Positions 53,541-63,949 of a stretch of DNA of 64,000 bases are shown piece after piece (the stretch's first letter is position 1; every line of letters starts with the position of its first letter). This DNA is from Branchipolynoe longqiensis (taxonomy: Eukaryota; Annelida; Polychaeta; Phyllodocida; Polynoidae). The stretch covers positions 89,743,989 through 89,807,988 of the forward strand of contig CM059190.1 of the NCBI GenBank assembly GCA_030323885.1. Direction: 5' to 3'. The notes under the pieces were generated by a model. It was given only the letters and a program-made list of their open reading frames with translations. It made no database searches and was not told where the DNA came from. A program made the position numbers and the translations under genes.

Positions 53541-53881
53541 GGTGGTGAGCGGGTAGGAGGGAATTGTAAAGTTTCGTCATGGTCTGCAATTTGTCGAGTC
53601 CACAAAGTCTGTTCTTAGTACAACTTTGTTAATTAGAAACCATTTACAGTTGGCTGTCCACCACCCCTATGATATCTGCACACATATTGCTCACTGCCAA
53701 CAACATATATGGGTAATTGATTGTGGCTGTCCATTGCGAATGCAATATTAACACCCTGGTATGTCATCAGGCAAAATTATAAATTTAACAAGTGTGCTAT
53801 AAATTACTTCTCCAGGGGAACAGGCTTAACCTTACACCTGCATATTCCGATGCAATCGCCACATTTTCTAAATCAAATTAA
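53541..53881. other. No recognised feature
   Basis: Unique sequence; nothing identified. Confidence 0.45.
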
Positions 53882-53885
53882 ATAT

Positions 53886-54750
53886 TGTCATGGGGGGGTG
53901 ATGAAAATCGGAAATATTGCGCCTAGAGCGAGACTCGAACCCACATCTCTTTGCATTCCGGGCTAGTGTGCTAACCATTACACCACCTAGGCTCCCTGAT
54001 ATCAACACACTACCCATGCCTACCTGTCTATGTGGTTACTTGCCTGAGAGGTCAGTGCAGACCACTACACTCGTCCCCCTGGAATTGTAAGTCTTTTAAA
54101 GCTACATTGTCCGATGAAGCATCAAATTTTCAAAACAAAAATACTCACCTAGATTTCATTCTACACATCTAACTTAGATATTGGTACACTTATTAAACAT
54201 CTGTTGCCACATAGATGGGAATACTGAGTCAATTTAACAGAACTTGTTACTGTATCAGCCTATGGTGTTAGACTTTTGGCGTGCTTGTCAAAATCAATTT
54301 AGGATGTTTGCACTTCAGATATCTCAAAAGTTGGCCATTTAAAATGAAAGTTACTTCAAACTAAAGTAAGGTAGGTTATAACAATCTATTTAATATATTT
54401 ATCTCAGAAAAATGGCAGAAATTCAAAACCATCGGACTATGCAACTTTAAATGGTCATTTAATGCTTACAATTACATACATACAGGAAATGCACTTAGAT
54501 ACATACACTGTGTAGGTTCAACAGCCATACAGCGCTTAGCTTGTACAGGATCATGGTCATGGCTCCAGTGTCATCGGGGTGATGAAAATGGGAAATATTG
54601 CGCCTAGAGCGAGACTCGAACCCACATCTCTTTGCATTCAGGGCTAGTGTGCTAACCATTACATCACCTAGGCTCCCTGATATCAACACACTACCCATGC
54701 CTACCTGTCTATGTAGTTACTTGCCTGAGAGGTCAGTGTAGCCTACTACA
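53886..54750 (-). mobile_element. TRIM element interrupted by a MITE, TSD ATAT
   Basis: Reverse orientation. LTRs at 53886-54069 and 54569-54750. ATAT at 53882-53885 and 54751-54754. The internal segment is split by the TTAA MITE 54100-54446. Both LTRs keep box A and box B. The primer-binding position reads TGGAGCCATGACC here rather than TGGTTGCCGTGATC. Confidence 0.85.
54100..54446 (+). mobile_element. TTAA-type MITE, full length, nested in TRIM
   Basis: AGCTACATTGTCCGATG at the left, CCATCGGACTATGCAACT at the right, TTAA at 54096-54099 and 54447-54450. Confidence 0.85.
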
Positions 54751-54844
54751 ATATCTAGATGTTATTCTACATATCTAACTGAGATACTGATGCCCTCATT
54801 AAGCATTTGTTGCCACATAGAAGCGGGATCCTGAGTCAATTTAA

Positions 54845-55191
54845 AGCTGCATAGTCCGATGAAATATCAAATTTTCAAAACCAAACCAATTATCTAGATT
54901 TGATTTTACATATCTAACTTAGATACTGATGCACTTATTAATCATTTGTTTCTGCGTAGAAGGCAATACTGAGTCAATTTAACAGCACCTGTTACTGCAG
55001 AAGTCTATGGTGTCAGAGTTTTAGCAAGCTTGCCAAAACTAATTTTCCATGTTTGCACTGAAAATATCTCAAAAGTTTACCATTTAAAATAAAAGTAACT
55101 TTGAACTAATGTAAAGTAGATACTAGTGATCGATCTAATATATTTATCTCATAAAAAATACAGAAATTCAAAACCATCGGACTATGCAACA
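54845..55191 (+). mobile_element. TTAA-type MITE, full length
   Basis: AGCTGCATAGTCCGATG at the left and CATCGGACTATGCAACA at the right. TTAA at 54841-54844 and 55192-55195. 347 bp, the same length as 54100-54446. Confidence 0.85.
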
Positions 55192-55674
55192 TTAATAGAA
55201 GCTGTTACTGCAGAAACCTAAGACATGCTTGCCAAAAATAATTTTGCATGTTTGCAATTCAAGCAGCTAAAAAACTGGCCATTTAAAATGAAATTTACTT
55301 CAACTAAACTAAGGTAGATTGTAATAATCAATTTGATAGCTATATCTCAGAAAAATGACACTTTAAACCATCGGACAATGCAACTTTAAGCATTTCTTGC
55401 TGCAGAGAAGGGAATGCTACTTTTGTGCATAAGGGAGCAACATTTCGATGTGCACACCAAATTTAATTTGATATTTTTTCACTTCAAATATCTCCAATGT
55501 TAACCATTTATAATAAATTACTTAAATCGAAGGTAAAGTAGATTATAACATATTTATCTTATTAAAAATAATTCACAGAAACCCCAAACCATCGAACTGT
55601 CTTTAGAAAAAGCAGAAACTCAAAACGATCAAACTATAAAAGTTTAAATTTGCATACTGCATACTGCGATTTAA

Positions 55675-56247
55675 GCGCCAGTCACACCTTACCGGATTGA
55701 GCAACGGACATAAACCGGACAAAGAATTGTCTAGTCCGCTGGTGTTCGGTATCAAAATCTATCGAAATGTATCGAAATGTTATGCTATCGCGTCAACGGA
55801 CGCTCGGCGAATGGACATGAAATGGACATGAAACAGACATGAACGGATATCCACCGGACGATAACCGCATGATAACCGGACGACAACCGAATGTCAAACG
55901 GACGGACCAAACACTAAATGGACACTTACCGGACTGTCACGGACACGCCGGAAACATATGCTGACCAAATTCCTGCAACACCATCAATGGACTCTGCAGG
56001 AAGCAAGGCGGAGATGTAACGGATGGGTAACGGACATGAACTGGACACAACGGACAAAACGGACTTAAAACGGACACCAACCATACACGTCAGTCTGACG
56101 GTGTCTGGTACAAGTTTTGTGCATGTTCAAAACTTCCCACCGGACACCACCGGACAGAGAACAGACACACTGGATGCGTACCGTATATAAAACAAACAAT
56201 GTCCGGTTTCTATCCGTTTCCCCAGTCCGGTAAGGTGTGACGGGGCC
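55675..56247. mobile_element. Harbinger-like MITE rich in CGGAC
   Basis: Ends GCGCCAGTCACACCTTACCG and, inverted, GGCCCCGTCACACCTTACCG. Flanked by TAA and TGA, a one-mismatch 3-bp duplication. The interior repeats ACGGACA/ACCGGAC motifs many times. Confidence 0.72.
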
Positions 56248-56572
56248 TGAAAGCATCATATTTGTTAAAAACCAAAACACTTCTCTAAATTTGATTTTGC
56301 ATACCAACTTAGATACTAAGGCACTTATTAAGCATTTGTTTCTGCCATGTAAATTTAACAGAACAGATTACTGCTGAAGCCAGGCTAGGGTGTCTATATG
56401 TGCATGTCAAAATTAACTTAGCATATTTGCCCGTCAAATATATTGAAATGTAACCATTGAAAATAAGTTATTTCAAACTAAAAGTAAGGTAGATTATAAC
56501 GATCGACCTAATATATTTATCTCAGTAAAACAAATTGATTTCTGATTGGACGAATGATGAGAATCGAATCAG

Positions 56573-56576
56573 AAAA
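56573..56576 (-). terminator. Pol III terminator (TTTT)
   Basis: On the minus strand TTTT begins about nine bases after the tRNA-Ala 3' end, the usual position. Confidence 0.6.
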
Positions 56577-56584
56577 GAAAGCTT

Positions 56585-56657
56585 TGGAGAACCTGGGCAT
56601 CGATCCCGGTACCTCTCACATGCTAAGCGAGCGCTCTACCATCTGAGCTAGCTCCCC
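56585..56657 (-). tRNA. tRNA-Ala (anticodon AGC)
   Basis: 73 nt on the minus strand. The acceptor stem GGGGAGC pairs with GTTCTCC over seven positions including two G-U pairs. D arm: GCTC-AGATGGTA-GAGC. Anticodon arm: CTCGC-TTAGCAT-GTGAG with AGC at the centre. T arm: CCGGG-ATCGATG-CCCAG with one C-A mismatch. Discriminator A. Box A (TAGCTCAGATGGTAGAGC) and box B (GGGATCGATGCCC) are intact and a T4 terminator follows. No SINE body is attached, which favours a true gene over a SINE head. The T-stem mismatch leaves some doubt about function. Confidence 0.85.
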
Positions 56658-56758
56658 ATTGGCTGAAAGTGAGCATGGTTATGCCGAATCTGTTGTAATA
56701 GATTAACTGTTTCAATAGTTGAAATGGTTTAAATGAGTTGTCACAGTTTGGTTTGGTC

Positions 56759-57105
56759 ATCATCATCATGCTGTCGGTCGCGATGCGTCAAAGACTGCTT
56801 TCATTACTTGACTGCCACTCTCCATTTAGCTCTCTGCTGTGAGAGTTGCGTCCATGAGTCGGGCTTAATGTCTCTCAGCTTCAGGTTTCTCTTGATGGTA
56901 CCCCTGAACCGGAGACGAGGGCGCCCTCTCTTTCTGTAGCCAGAAGACAGTTGAGAATAGAGGATCTGCTTTGGTAGCCTGTCTGATGACATCCTCTTGA
57001 GGTGTCCAGCCCACCGGAGATTCTTTTTGATCAGAAGATCTTCCATAGAGGGCAGCCCCATCCGTTTGAGTATTTCCTTCATTTCCTTTATTTTGGTACA
57101 GGGTC
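56759..57105 (-). mobile_element. LINE 3' end with (TGA)n tail, family 1
   Basis: The minus-strand frame is open: KEMKEILKRMGLPSMEDLLI, KKNLRWAGHLKRMSSDRLPK, QILYSQLSSGYRKRGRPRLR, FRGTIKRNLKLRDIKPDSWT, QLSQQRAKWRVAVK, stop at 56804-56806. The family is as described at 10452-10766, without its internal stop. The 3' UTR is about 35 bp and ends in (TGA/ATG)n. 5' truncated near 57105. Confidence 0.85.
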
Positions 57106-57229
57106 ATTATATAAGGTTATGTCAAGACAATCTAAAAAAAAACTAACATTGCACTTCCCAACCAACTAATTGCCTGAAGTGATATTCAACAACCTGCCCA
57201 TTCTGTTCAAAAGGGCCCAATCCGTTCAG

Positions 57230-57445
57230 AACTAACAGGTCAAAGTGCGAAGTGGAGAGGTGGGAGCATGGTTTGTCCAGTCTTGGGATATTATGACTGA
57301 GTGGGATATCGTATCAATGTGCCAGCGGGACTGTGCCTCAGTAGGGCAGCACTATGAAGCCATGAGAAGCGCACGCTGTCATTGTCAGTATCACGAGTTG
57401 ACATCCAACTTTCTATGATCTCAGATTATACTAGCGCACCAATCA
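57230..57445 (+). mobile_element. Decayed tRNA-derived SINE fragment
   Basis: TTATGACTGAGTGGGATATC and GGGCAGCACTATGAAGCCAT belong to the body; the head and clean tail are missing and the sequence is strongly diverged. Confidence 0.65.
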
Positions 57446-57448
57446 ATC

Positions 57449-57449
<1 letters not shown>

Positions 57450-57504
<55 letters not shown>

Positions 57505-57541
57505 TATATATATATATATATAATATAATATAATATAATAT
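57450..57541. repeat. (AT)n microsatellite
   Basis: TATATA followed by TAATATAATA; it provided the TA target for the MITE at 57543. Confidence 0.95.
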
Positions 57542-57542
57542 A

Positions 57543-57723
57543 CAGTGAAACCTCTCTAAATCGACCGACCATGGGACCGACTTTAAGTGGTCCACCATTT
57601 AGGGAGGTGGTCGGTTTAGAGAGTTAGAATATCCTTACCGTGCTATTTTTGGGACCCAAATAAAGCGATCGATATAGGGGAGTGGTCGATCTGTGGAGGG
57701 GTCGGTATAGAGAGGTTTTACTG
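57543..57723. mobile_element. pogo/Tigger-like MITE (AAACCTCTCTAAATCGACC family)
   Basis: Begins CAGTGAAACCTCTCTAAATC and ends TATAGAGAGGTTTTACTG, flanked by TA. Near-consensus interior (GACCATGGGACCGACTTTAA). Confidence 0.88.
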
Positions 57724-57770
57724 TATGCATACAGTTAATGTGTGTTTTGTAGACTTGCAGCTGCACAGCC

Positions 57771-57771
57771 C

Positions 57772-57816
<45 letters not shown>
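57771..57816. repeat. (TA)n microsatellite
   Basis: Pure TATATA, followed by CATACACATA-type sequence to 57870. Confidence 0.95.
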
Positions 57817-57820
<4 letters not shown>

Positions 57821-58090
57821 CACATATACATACATACATTCACACATACCTACACATACATACACACATCGTCCACCTGGGGAAACGATCAATACGACAA
57901 ACAGATGGTTAGACCATCATCGTGTGGATGCGTTCGGAAATTTTACCATGTTCGATCGATTGAATTTATTCGATAAAATTGCCATAAAATTTGTGGAAGA
58001 ATATATTAACCAAATGTTGCACTTGAGCTCCCTCCTCCTACATCCCCTCCCCAACATGGTCTGTACACACATAAGGAACAAGTAACACAA

Positions 58091-58172
58091 TGGTTGGTTG
58101 GTTGTTGGAGTTTTACTTCCTAGCAACATTTTAGGTCATATCAGGATGGGTACCAACTTGTGACAGTACACA
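58091..58172 (-). mobile_element. 5'-truncated SINE tail
   Basis: Reverse tail: GGTTGGTTGGTTGTTGGAG, ACTTCCTAGCAACATTTTAG, GGGTACCAACTTGTGACAG; nothing beyond about 80 bp. Confidence 0.85.
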
Positions 58173-58234
58173 CTGTTTGGGGTGGGATGTCAGTGAGCGT
58201 TTATTGCACGTGTACAGAGTAATGAACCCCAGGT

Positions 58235-58974
58235 CTGGGGCCATATGCAGGAGTCAGTGTTAGCGAGCCAAAACGCGTTTAGAGCGGATTTCTGGTTTAG
58301 CGCCGAAAAGGTGGTATGCACGAGTCAGTGATAGGCCTAACACCGCTCGTTTAAGGTCCGCGACACTAACCCCGTTTCATATGATGTTTAAGGGCGGTGT
58401 TAGCATAAGGTTGTGGCCAAATCTATTCAATGCTATCATATTTAACTGAATTAAATACGCAATAAGTGAAATTTCATGAAATTAACCCTAAATTCGAAGC
58501 AATTTTAACGCTGCCGCCGTAACGGCGGCGATATTAATATTAATATTTTCGAATCGATGAACATAAAGTAAACAAATGGCCGCCGCTGACAGTATGGAAA
58601 GCGACGTCGATGCGGCGGCTGCGGCGATTTGTTTACTTTACATTCGTCGATTCGAAAATATAACTATTAATATCGCCGCCGTTACGGCGACAGCGTTAAT
58701 ATTGCTTTGAATTTAGGGTTAAATTGATCAAATTTCACTTATTGCATATGTAATTCTGTTAAATATGACAGCATTTAATATATTTAAGCCTAATATATGG
58801 GTACAGACGCAGAGGGATTTCCCAAATCTATAAATAAATTCAGGTTTAGCTATAATGTACGTGTTACGCGCTCCTGCATATGACTTGACACAGTTCCCGA
58901 CGTCGGTGTTAGCTAAACGGTAACAGGCTCTAACACCAAACCCCGCTAACACTGACTCCTGCATATGGCCCCAG
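58235..58974. mobile_element. 740-bp foldback element
   Basis: Starts CTGGGGCCATATGCAGGAGT and ends with the exact inverse. The two halves are inverted copies nearly to the centre at about 58605. Landmarks in both arms are TTTCGAATCGATGAACATAA, GCCGCCGTAACGGCGGCGA and AGTGAAATTT. A short frame starts at 58576 in the centre (MAAADSMESDVDAAAAAICL) and may be the remnant of a transposase N-terminus or captured exon. No reliable target duplication was found. Confidence 0.8.
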
Positions 58975-58975
58975 G

Positions 58976-60143
58976 TCATTAGGGGTATTCCAGAAATGAT
59001 TGTTTGGGGGTGGGGGTGGGGGTGGGGGGGATATGACACCCATCTATTCCCCTCTCACACCCAACACCCATATTTGCTTTGTTTAAATGTTTTTCCACCA
59101 CCCATTATTTTATTTGTTTAAATCTTGTATTACATGCCAGCCGATATTTACATCATCCGAGTACTATAATATTTCTTCTAAAGCATAATTTAATAAAGAA
59201 GGAATAAGTTTAATACAAAAAAATATATGTCTGCCTGTGCATTATTAATTACAATTATATAAAGGTATATTTGCAGTTGCCACTCGATAAATTCTTAGAT
59301 GTATATTCAATGTCAGAAGATTTAGGGCAACGCACATGAATTTCTTTATTTTTCAACATTTCGGTTTTCTTTACACCCAGCCACACATATATTAAATGAA
59401 AGAAACTGTCCCCCGTGGTCCCCATACAGTTATGTGTGTAATAACCCTTAGGGAAGAACTATAAAATATTATTTGCCCCCCACTGTGACACTTAACGTGT
59501 CATTTTCATTATGTCCTGACAATTGTCACGTGACGCTGGTAGCCCCTCCCCTCCCACTCCTGACAAAACTATTTTGTTCACTCTGGTTCCATTCAAGCAG
59601 CCCAGAACAGGACGAGTGCCATTCAGGCACTGTCACATTTATATAGCGTGCCTCTTATGTAGTATTAAAATATACTCAGCCGCACTAATATTTTCAGCGG
59701 TACAGTGAGTGGCAGTTACAGTGTGCAGGGGTCGTGGTGCCACCATCGGAGCTGGGGTTTTGGGAGGCTGGAGCAGTAGATGACTAGGACAGACTCCATC
59801 AGTCCATGGAGCTGAGTGAGTGATGAGGGAAAGGAGGGATATTCCGGGTTATTATACTCGTATAATTCTTATACAGCATATATATATATAAAAAAATATA
59901 TATATATATAATTTCTAGAAGAAAAATTATACTACTCAGATGATGTAAATATCGCCTTACATGTAATAAAAGATACAACAATAATAACAATAATATCGGG
60001 TGGTGGGATGACATTTAAACAACGTCAAATATGGGTGTTGCGTGTGAGGTGGGGGGGGGGGGGAATAGGTGAGGGTGAACAAAATACTGACATATCCCCC
60101 CCCGTTCCCCCCAATCATTTCCCCAGTTTACCCCTAATGATAG
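58976..60143. mobile_element. Element with about 125-bp inverted ends
   Basis: 58976-59098 (TCATTAGGGGTA, GAAATGATTG, GGATATGACACCCA, AACACCCATATTTG) is an imperfect reverse complement of 60012-60143. The 0.9-kb interior is AT-rich and includes TATATA runs at 59879-59910. No transposase is recognised. It abuts the foldback element on the left. Confidence 0.6.
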
Positions 60144-60326
60144 CAGAACTGGGGATCATCACTCAGTGCATGCGCAATAAAGCCTGACTTACGGGATATA
60201 TGATATATAATCTAAGTAAAACTATAAAAAGATGCTTTTCAAGTTTTTAATTACAGTTGTTTACCTTTGCGCTTATAGCGGTCACGGTCGATTGGTTAAT
60301 TCACGAACGCTGCCGCATTATACCGT

Positions 60327-61495
60327 CGTGTGCAAGAGGCGTGTGGTGTGGTGTGTGGTGGTGTGTGAGGGGTGTGGTGGTGTGTGAGGTGTGTGGTGGT
60401 GTGTGAGGCGTGTGGTGGTGTGTGAGGTGTGTGGAGGTGTGTGGTGGGTTGTGTAATGTGTGGTGATGCGATGTGAGTTAGGGCGGATTACAATTTAAAG
60501 TGGAGTGGGAGTGTGTTGCATTGTGATGTGGTGAGGTCTATTGTGTGGTCTAGTGTGAGGCGGATTGCGTGGGTGTGATGTGTGCGTCATGTGTGGCTGT
60601 GATGTGGGTGTGATGTGTGGGTGTGATGTGTGTGTGATGTGTGGGTGTGATGTGGGTGTGATGTGGGTGTGGGTGTGATGTGGGTGTGGGTGTGATGTGG
60701 TTGTGATGTGTAGGTGTGATGTGTGGGTGTGATGTATGGGTGTGATGTGTGTGGCGTGTGTGTGGCGTGTGTGTGGCGTGTGTGTGACGTGTGTGTGACG
60801 TGCGTGTTGTGTGTGGCGCGTGTGGGCGACGTGTGTGTGACGTGTGTGTGACGTGTGGACGTGACGTGTGTGTGGTGTGGGTGTGACGTGTGGGTGACGT
60901 GGTATGACGTGTGGGTGACATGTGTGTGGTGTGACGTGTGTCTGACGTGGGCGTGACGTGTGGGTGTGACATGTGGGTGTGACGTGTGGGTGTGGTGTGT
61001 GGGTGCGACGTGTGGGTGTGATGTGTGAGTGCGATGTGTGGGTGCGATGTGTGGGTGCGATGTGTGGGTGCGATGTGTGTGATGTGTGTGTGACGTGTGT
61101 GTGACGTGGGTGTGACGTGTGGGTGTGACGTGTGGGTGTGGTGTGTGGGTGTGACGTGTGGGTGTGGTGTGTGGGTGCGATGTGTGGGTGTGATGTGTGA
61201 GTGCGATGTGTGGGTGCGATGTGTGTGTGTGATGTGTGTGTGACGTGTGTGTGACGTGGGCGTGACGTGTGGGTGTGACGTGTGGGTGTGGTGTGTGGGT
61301 GTGACGTGTGGGTGCGATGTGTGGGTGCGATGTGTGGGTGTGACGTGTGAGTGCGATGTGTGGGTGTGATGTGTGAGTGCGATGTGTGGGTGCGATGTGT
61401 GGGTGCGATGTGTGTGTGATGTGTGTGTGACATATGTGTGACGTGTGGGTGACATGTGGGTGTGACGTGTGGGTGTGGTGTGTGGGTGTGATGTG
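60327..61495. repeat. GTGTGGGTGTGATGT minisatellite array
   Basis: GTGTGGTGGTGTGAG units (60335-60450), then GTGTGGGTGYGATGT units with GACGTGTGTGT variants arranged in higher-order blocks of about 150 bp. Long His/Thr/Pro minus frames (over 300 codons) are artefacts. Confidence 0.96.
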
Positions 61496-61537
61496 AGTCA
61501 GTTCGCTAGGGGAGGAGGAGGTTGGTGAGTGGGTTAA

Positions 61538-61941
61538 AGCTGCATAGTCCGATGATTTAAAATGTAGCTTACTTTTGTTTGGGGTAACTTTGCTTTAAAA
61601 TAACTAACTTTGGAGGAGATATTTGAAGTGCGAACATGCAGAATTTATGTTGGCATGCTTGTCAAAAGTCTGACTCTAGGCTTCAGCAATTCATTCATTT
61701 AGTGTGTCCTATGTACGATCCCATAGGCTTCACCAATGACAGGTTCTATTCAATTGACTTAGTGTGTCCTATGTAGTGGTCCCCTATGCTTCATCAGTAA
61801 CATGTTCTATTAAGTTCACTTTAATGCAAGTCGTATGTTTCTGTGCAATAAGTTCATCAGTAGATACGTTGGATATGCAGGCTCAAATCTAGATAGTGTT
61901 CTGCTTATGAAAAATGTATGCTTTTATCGGACTATGCAACT
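61538..61941 (-). mobile_element. TTAA-type MITE, full length
   Basis: AGCTGCATAGTCCGATG at the left, ATCGGACTATGCAACT at the right. TTAA at 61534-61537 and 61942-61945. The interior is reversed relative to 54100 and carries an internal duplication around TTAGTGTGTCCTATGTA. Confidence 0.85.
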
Positions 61942-61945
61942 TTAA

Positions 61946-62229
61946 TTGTGGGTCTGTCGGGGTTGGAGGGGGGGGGGGGAGTCGGGCGGGAGTTGGTGGG
62001 TGGGTGGGTGGCGAGTGAGGCTGGGGGGGGGGGTGGCTGGGTGGCGAATGGGTGGGTGGGTGTGGAGAGGTGGAGGGGGGGAGGTTCAACTGCCCATATG
62101 TTGCTGTATGTAGAAGTGATTGGTTATTGGGACAAATGTGGGCGATAATACAGCACATAGGGAGACATTAACACCGCCTGGAGCGTCCTCGACATAACAT
62201 GCTCCAGGGTGATCCATCCCGAGGCTTAC
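61946..62229. other. No recognised gene; G-rich patch
   Basis: 61960-62085 is GGGTGG-rich. The rest is unassigned. Confidence 0.5.
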
Positions 62230-62313
62230 TTTAAGTCCACCTCCATGACTGCTCCTCATCCTCCTCAACTCCAGCATCACAACATCAACAGGAGGATATT
62301 TAGCAGCACTAGG
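62230..62313 (-). CDS. Candidate exon, unknown protein
   Basis: 84 bp on the minus strand between a good acceptor (TGTCCTATCCTCAG) and a GTAAGC donor. Phase 0 on both sides; it reads PSAAKYPPVDVVMLELRRMR, SSHGGGLK. The composition is coding-like and unlike its repeat surroundings. No neighbouring exon was found and the protein is not recognised. Confidence 0.3.
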
Positions 62314-62334
62314 CTGAGGATAGGACAACTGTGG

Positions 62335-62745
62335 GTTTTTCGTGTGTGTAAAAACTTGATTTCTGACCATTGGAATATCGTTTGAGAAGCTTGATTTCTG
62401 ACTATTGGAGTGTTGTTGGAGAAGCTTGATTTCTGACTATTGGAATATCGTTTGAGAAGCTTGATTTCTGACTATTGGAGTGTTATTGTAGAAACTTGAT
62501 TCATGACCATTGGAATATCGTTTGAGAAGCTTGATTTCTGACTATTGGAGTGTTGTTGGAGAAGCTTGATTTCTGACCATTGGAATATCGTTGGAGAAGC
62601 TTGATTTCTGACCACTGGAATATCGTTTGAGAAGCTTGATTTCTGACCATTGGAGTATCATCTGAGAAGCTTGATTTCTGACCACTGGAGTATCGTTGGA
62701 GAAGCTTGACTTCTGACCATTGGAGTATCGTTGGAGATACTAAAA
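62335..62745. repeat. 35-bp minisatellite with AAGCTT
   Basis: About twelve units of GAAGCTTGATTTCTGACYAT plus TGGAATATCGTTTGA. Two variant types (ATATCGTTTGA and GTGTTGTTGGA) alternate at first, then become uniform. Confidence 0.95.
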
Positions 62746-62854
62746 GTAGTAATTATTATTAATAAACATGACGGGATTAATTAGACGTGCGGATAACATA
62801 GACCGGGCCAACCCCAGTAAGTGTGATTTTTTATTATCAGATTATTCGATTTTT

Positions 62855-62945
62855 TGTTGGAGAAACCCCAATAGCCGATGTCTACTTTCTTTTGCTGAGG
62901 AGGGGAAGGGGGAGGGGGGGGTCGTTAAACAAACAAACAAACAAT
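62855..62945 (+). mobile_element. SINE-like 3' end with (AAAC)n tail
   Basis: CCCCAATAGCCGATGTCTAC, a G-rich patch, then GTCGTTAAACAAACAAAC; same as 29347-29400 in reverse. Confidence 0.65.
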
Positions 62946-63122
62946 TTCTTTTACATGATTATTGCCTTAGTTGCCGACAAGTCGCTAGGCCATCACCAAC
63001 CAATCAGCAATCTAGTTATAAACTATTTACTTGGGTGAAAAAAAAACGAGGAAAAAAACGAAAAGCACATGAGCAAGTGAAGAAATGGCAAAACATGTAT
63101 TGCGTTAAAGCAGGATCATTAC

Positions 63123-63528
63123 TAGATAAAAGATTCACCCGGTACTTGTAGTACACTAGTGAAGGACACCGTAGTGTAAATACGGGCGAAAATAGGTTTA
63201 GTATGGAACATGAAGTAGAAACTGTGGCTCCAGTATCAAATGGCTACCCATATAGGCATAGATTTGGTGAAATGGGAGAGAATGCAAAAAGACAAGATGG
63301 CGGCCGCAGAACGCCGTCGATTTCACTTTTAAATCTTATTAAACTAGATATTATATTATATTTTTCAACTCAAGGTAGCAGCCTATCAATAAGACATATG
63401 CAAAGAATAATTGTTGCTTCTTTGATTGTGAAATTAGGCTCACAATTCATTAACCCGCTTTTTCGACCGTTTTTATGTAGGGTTGGTATTCACCCGTGTA
63501 CTGCAACTGCGAGTACTGGGTGATACAG
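63123..63528. mobile_element. TAGATAAAAG MITE, copy 4, right end decayed
   Basis: Left end TAGATAAAAGATTCACCCGG. The right subterminal hairpin (CACCCGTGTACTGC...GAGTACTGGGTGA) is present but the terminal TCTTTTATCTA is replaced. No target duplication remains. Confidence 0.85.
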
Positions 63529-63949
63529 ATATTATTGGTGCTTTACCATTGATAGCTTCATAGTCAGTTAGTAATATCTTGAATGGACTATGCTGGAATT
63601 TTGGAAGAACTGGCATGACATGATGATATTTTTTAGTATTTGTTACTATGCAAGCAGCACTGCTCTGAATTTGTTGAAGGCGATTAATGTTTTATTCTAA
63701 TTTACAATAATTAATGTATGATCATGATATAATGAAAACATGAACTACTTTAATAACTTCTTTTTTGTTACAGGAATGGCTTTTGACTGCAATTTTTTTT
63801 TATATGGTAGTAGCCTTATGTATTTACCTATTCATGTATGCATTTTGCCATTATGTTGTAAGCAAATGCTCAAATACTAGACGAAGCTCATCTTTTATTG
63901 GATTAGGTCAGGCAGGAATAAAGTCTGTTATCCCATTAGGTCAGTGTAG
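63529..63949. other. No recognised gene
   Basis: AT-rich. A consensus-like acceptor (CTTCTTTTTTGTTACAG) at 63774 opens a hydrophobic frame, but its composition is that of random AT-rich DNA. Confidence 0.4.

Larger units (their letters stand above)
54755..56530 (+). repeat. Cluster of TTAA-type MITE copies and fragments
   Basis: Partial copies at about 54760-54840, 55196-55383, 55387-55650 and 56255-56530 surround the full copy 54845-55191. All are in the same orientation. The Harbinger-like element 55675-56247 is inserted in the cluster. Confidence 0.75.

Noticed and set aside
60495..61455. His/Thr/Pro-rich minus frames of over 300 codons
   Set aside because: Minisatellite composition; units keep two frames open at once.
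62768..62818. Short frame MTGLIRRADNIDRANP followed by GTAAGT
   Set aside because: Strong donor but no acceptable acceptor upstream and no recognised family.
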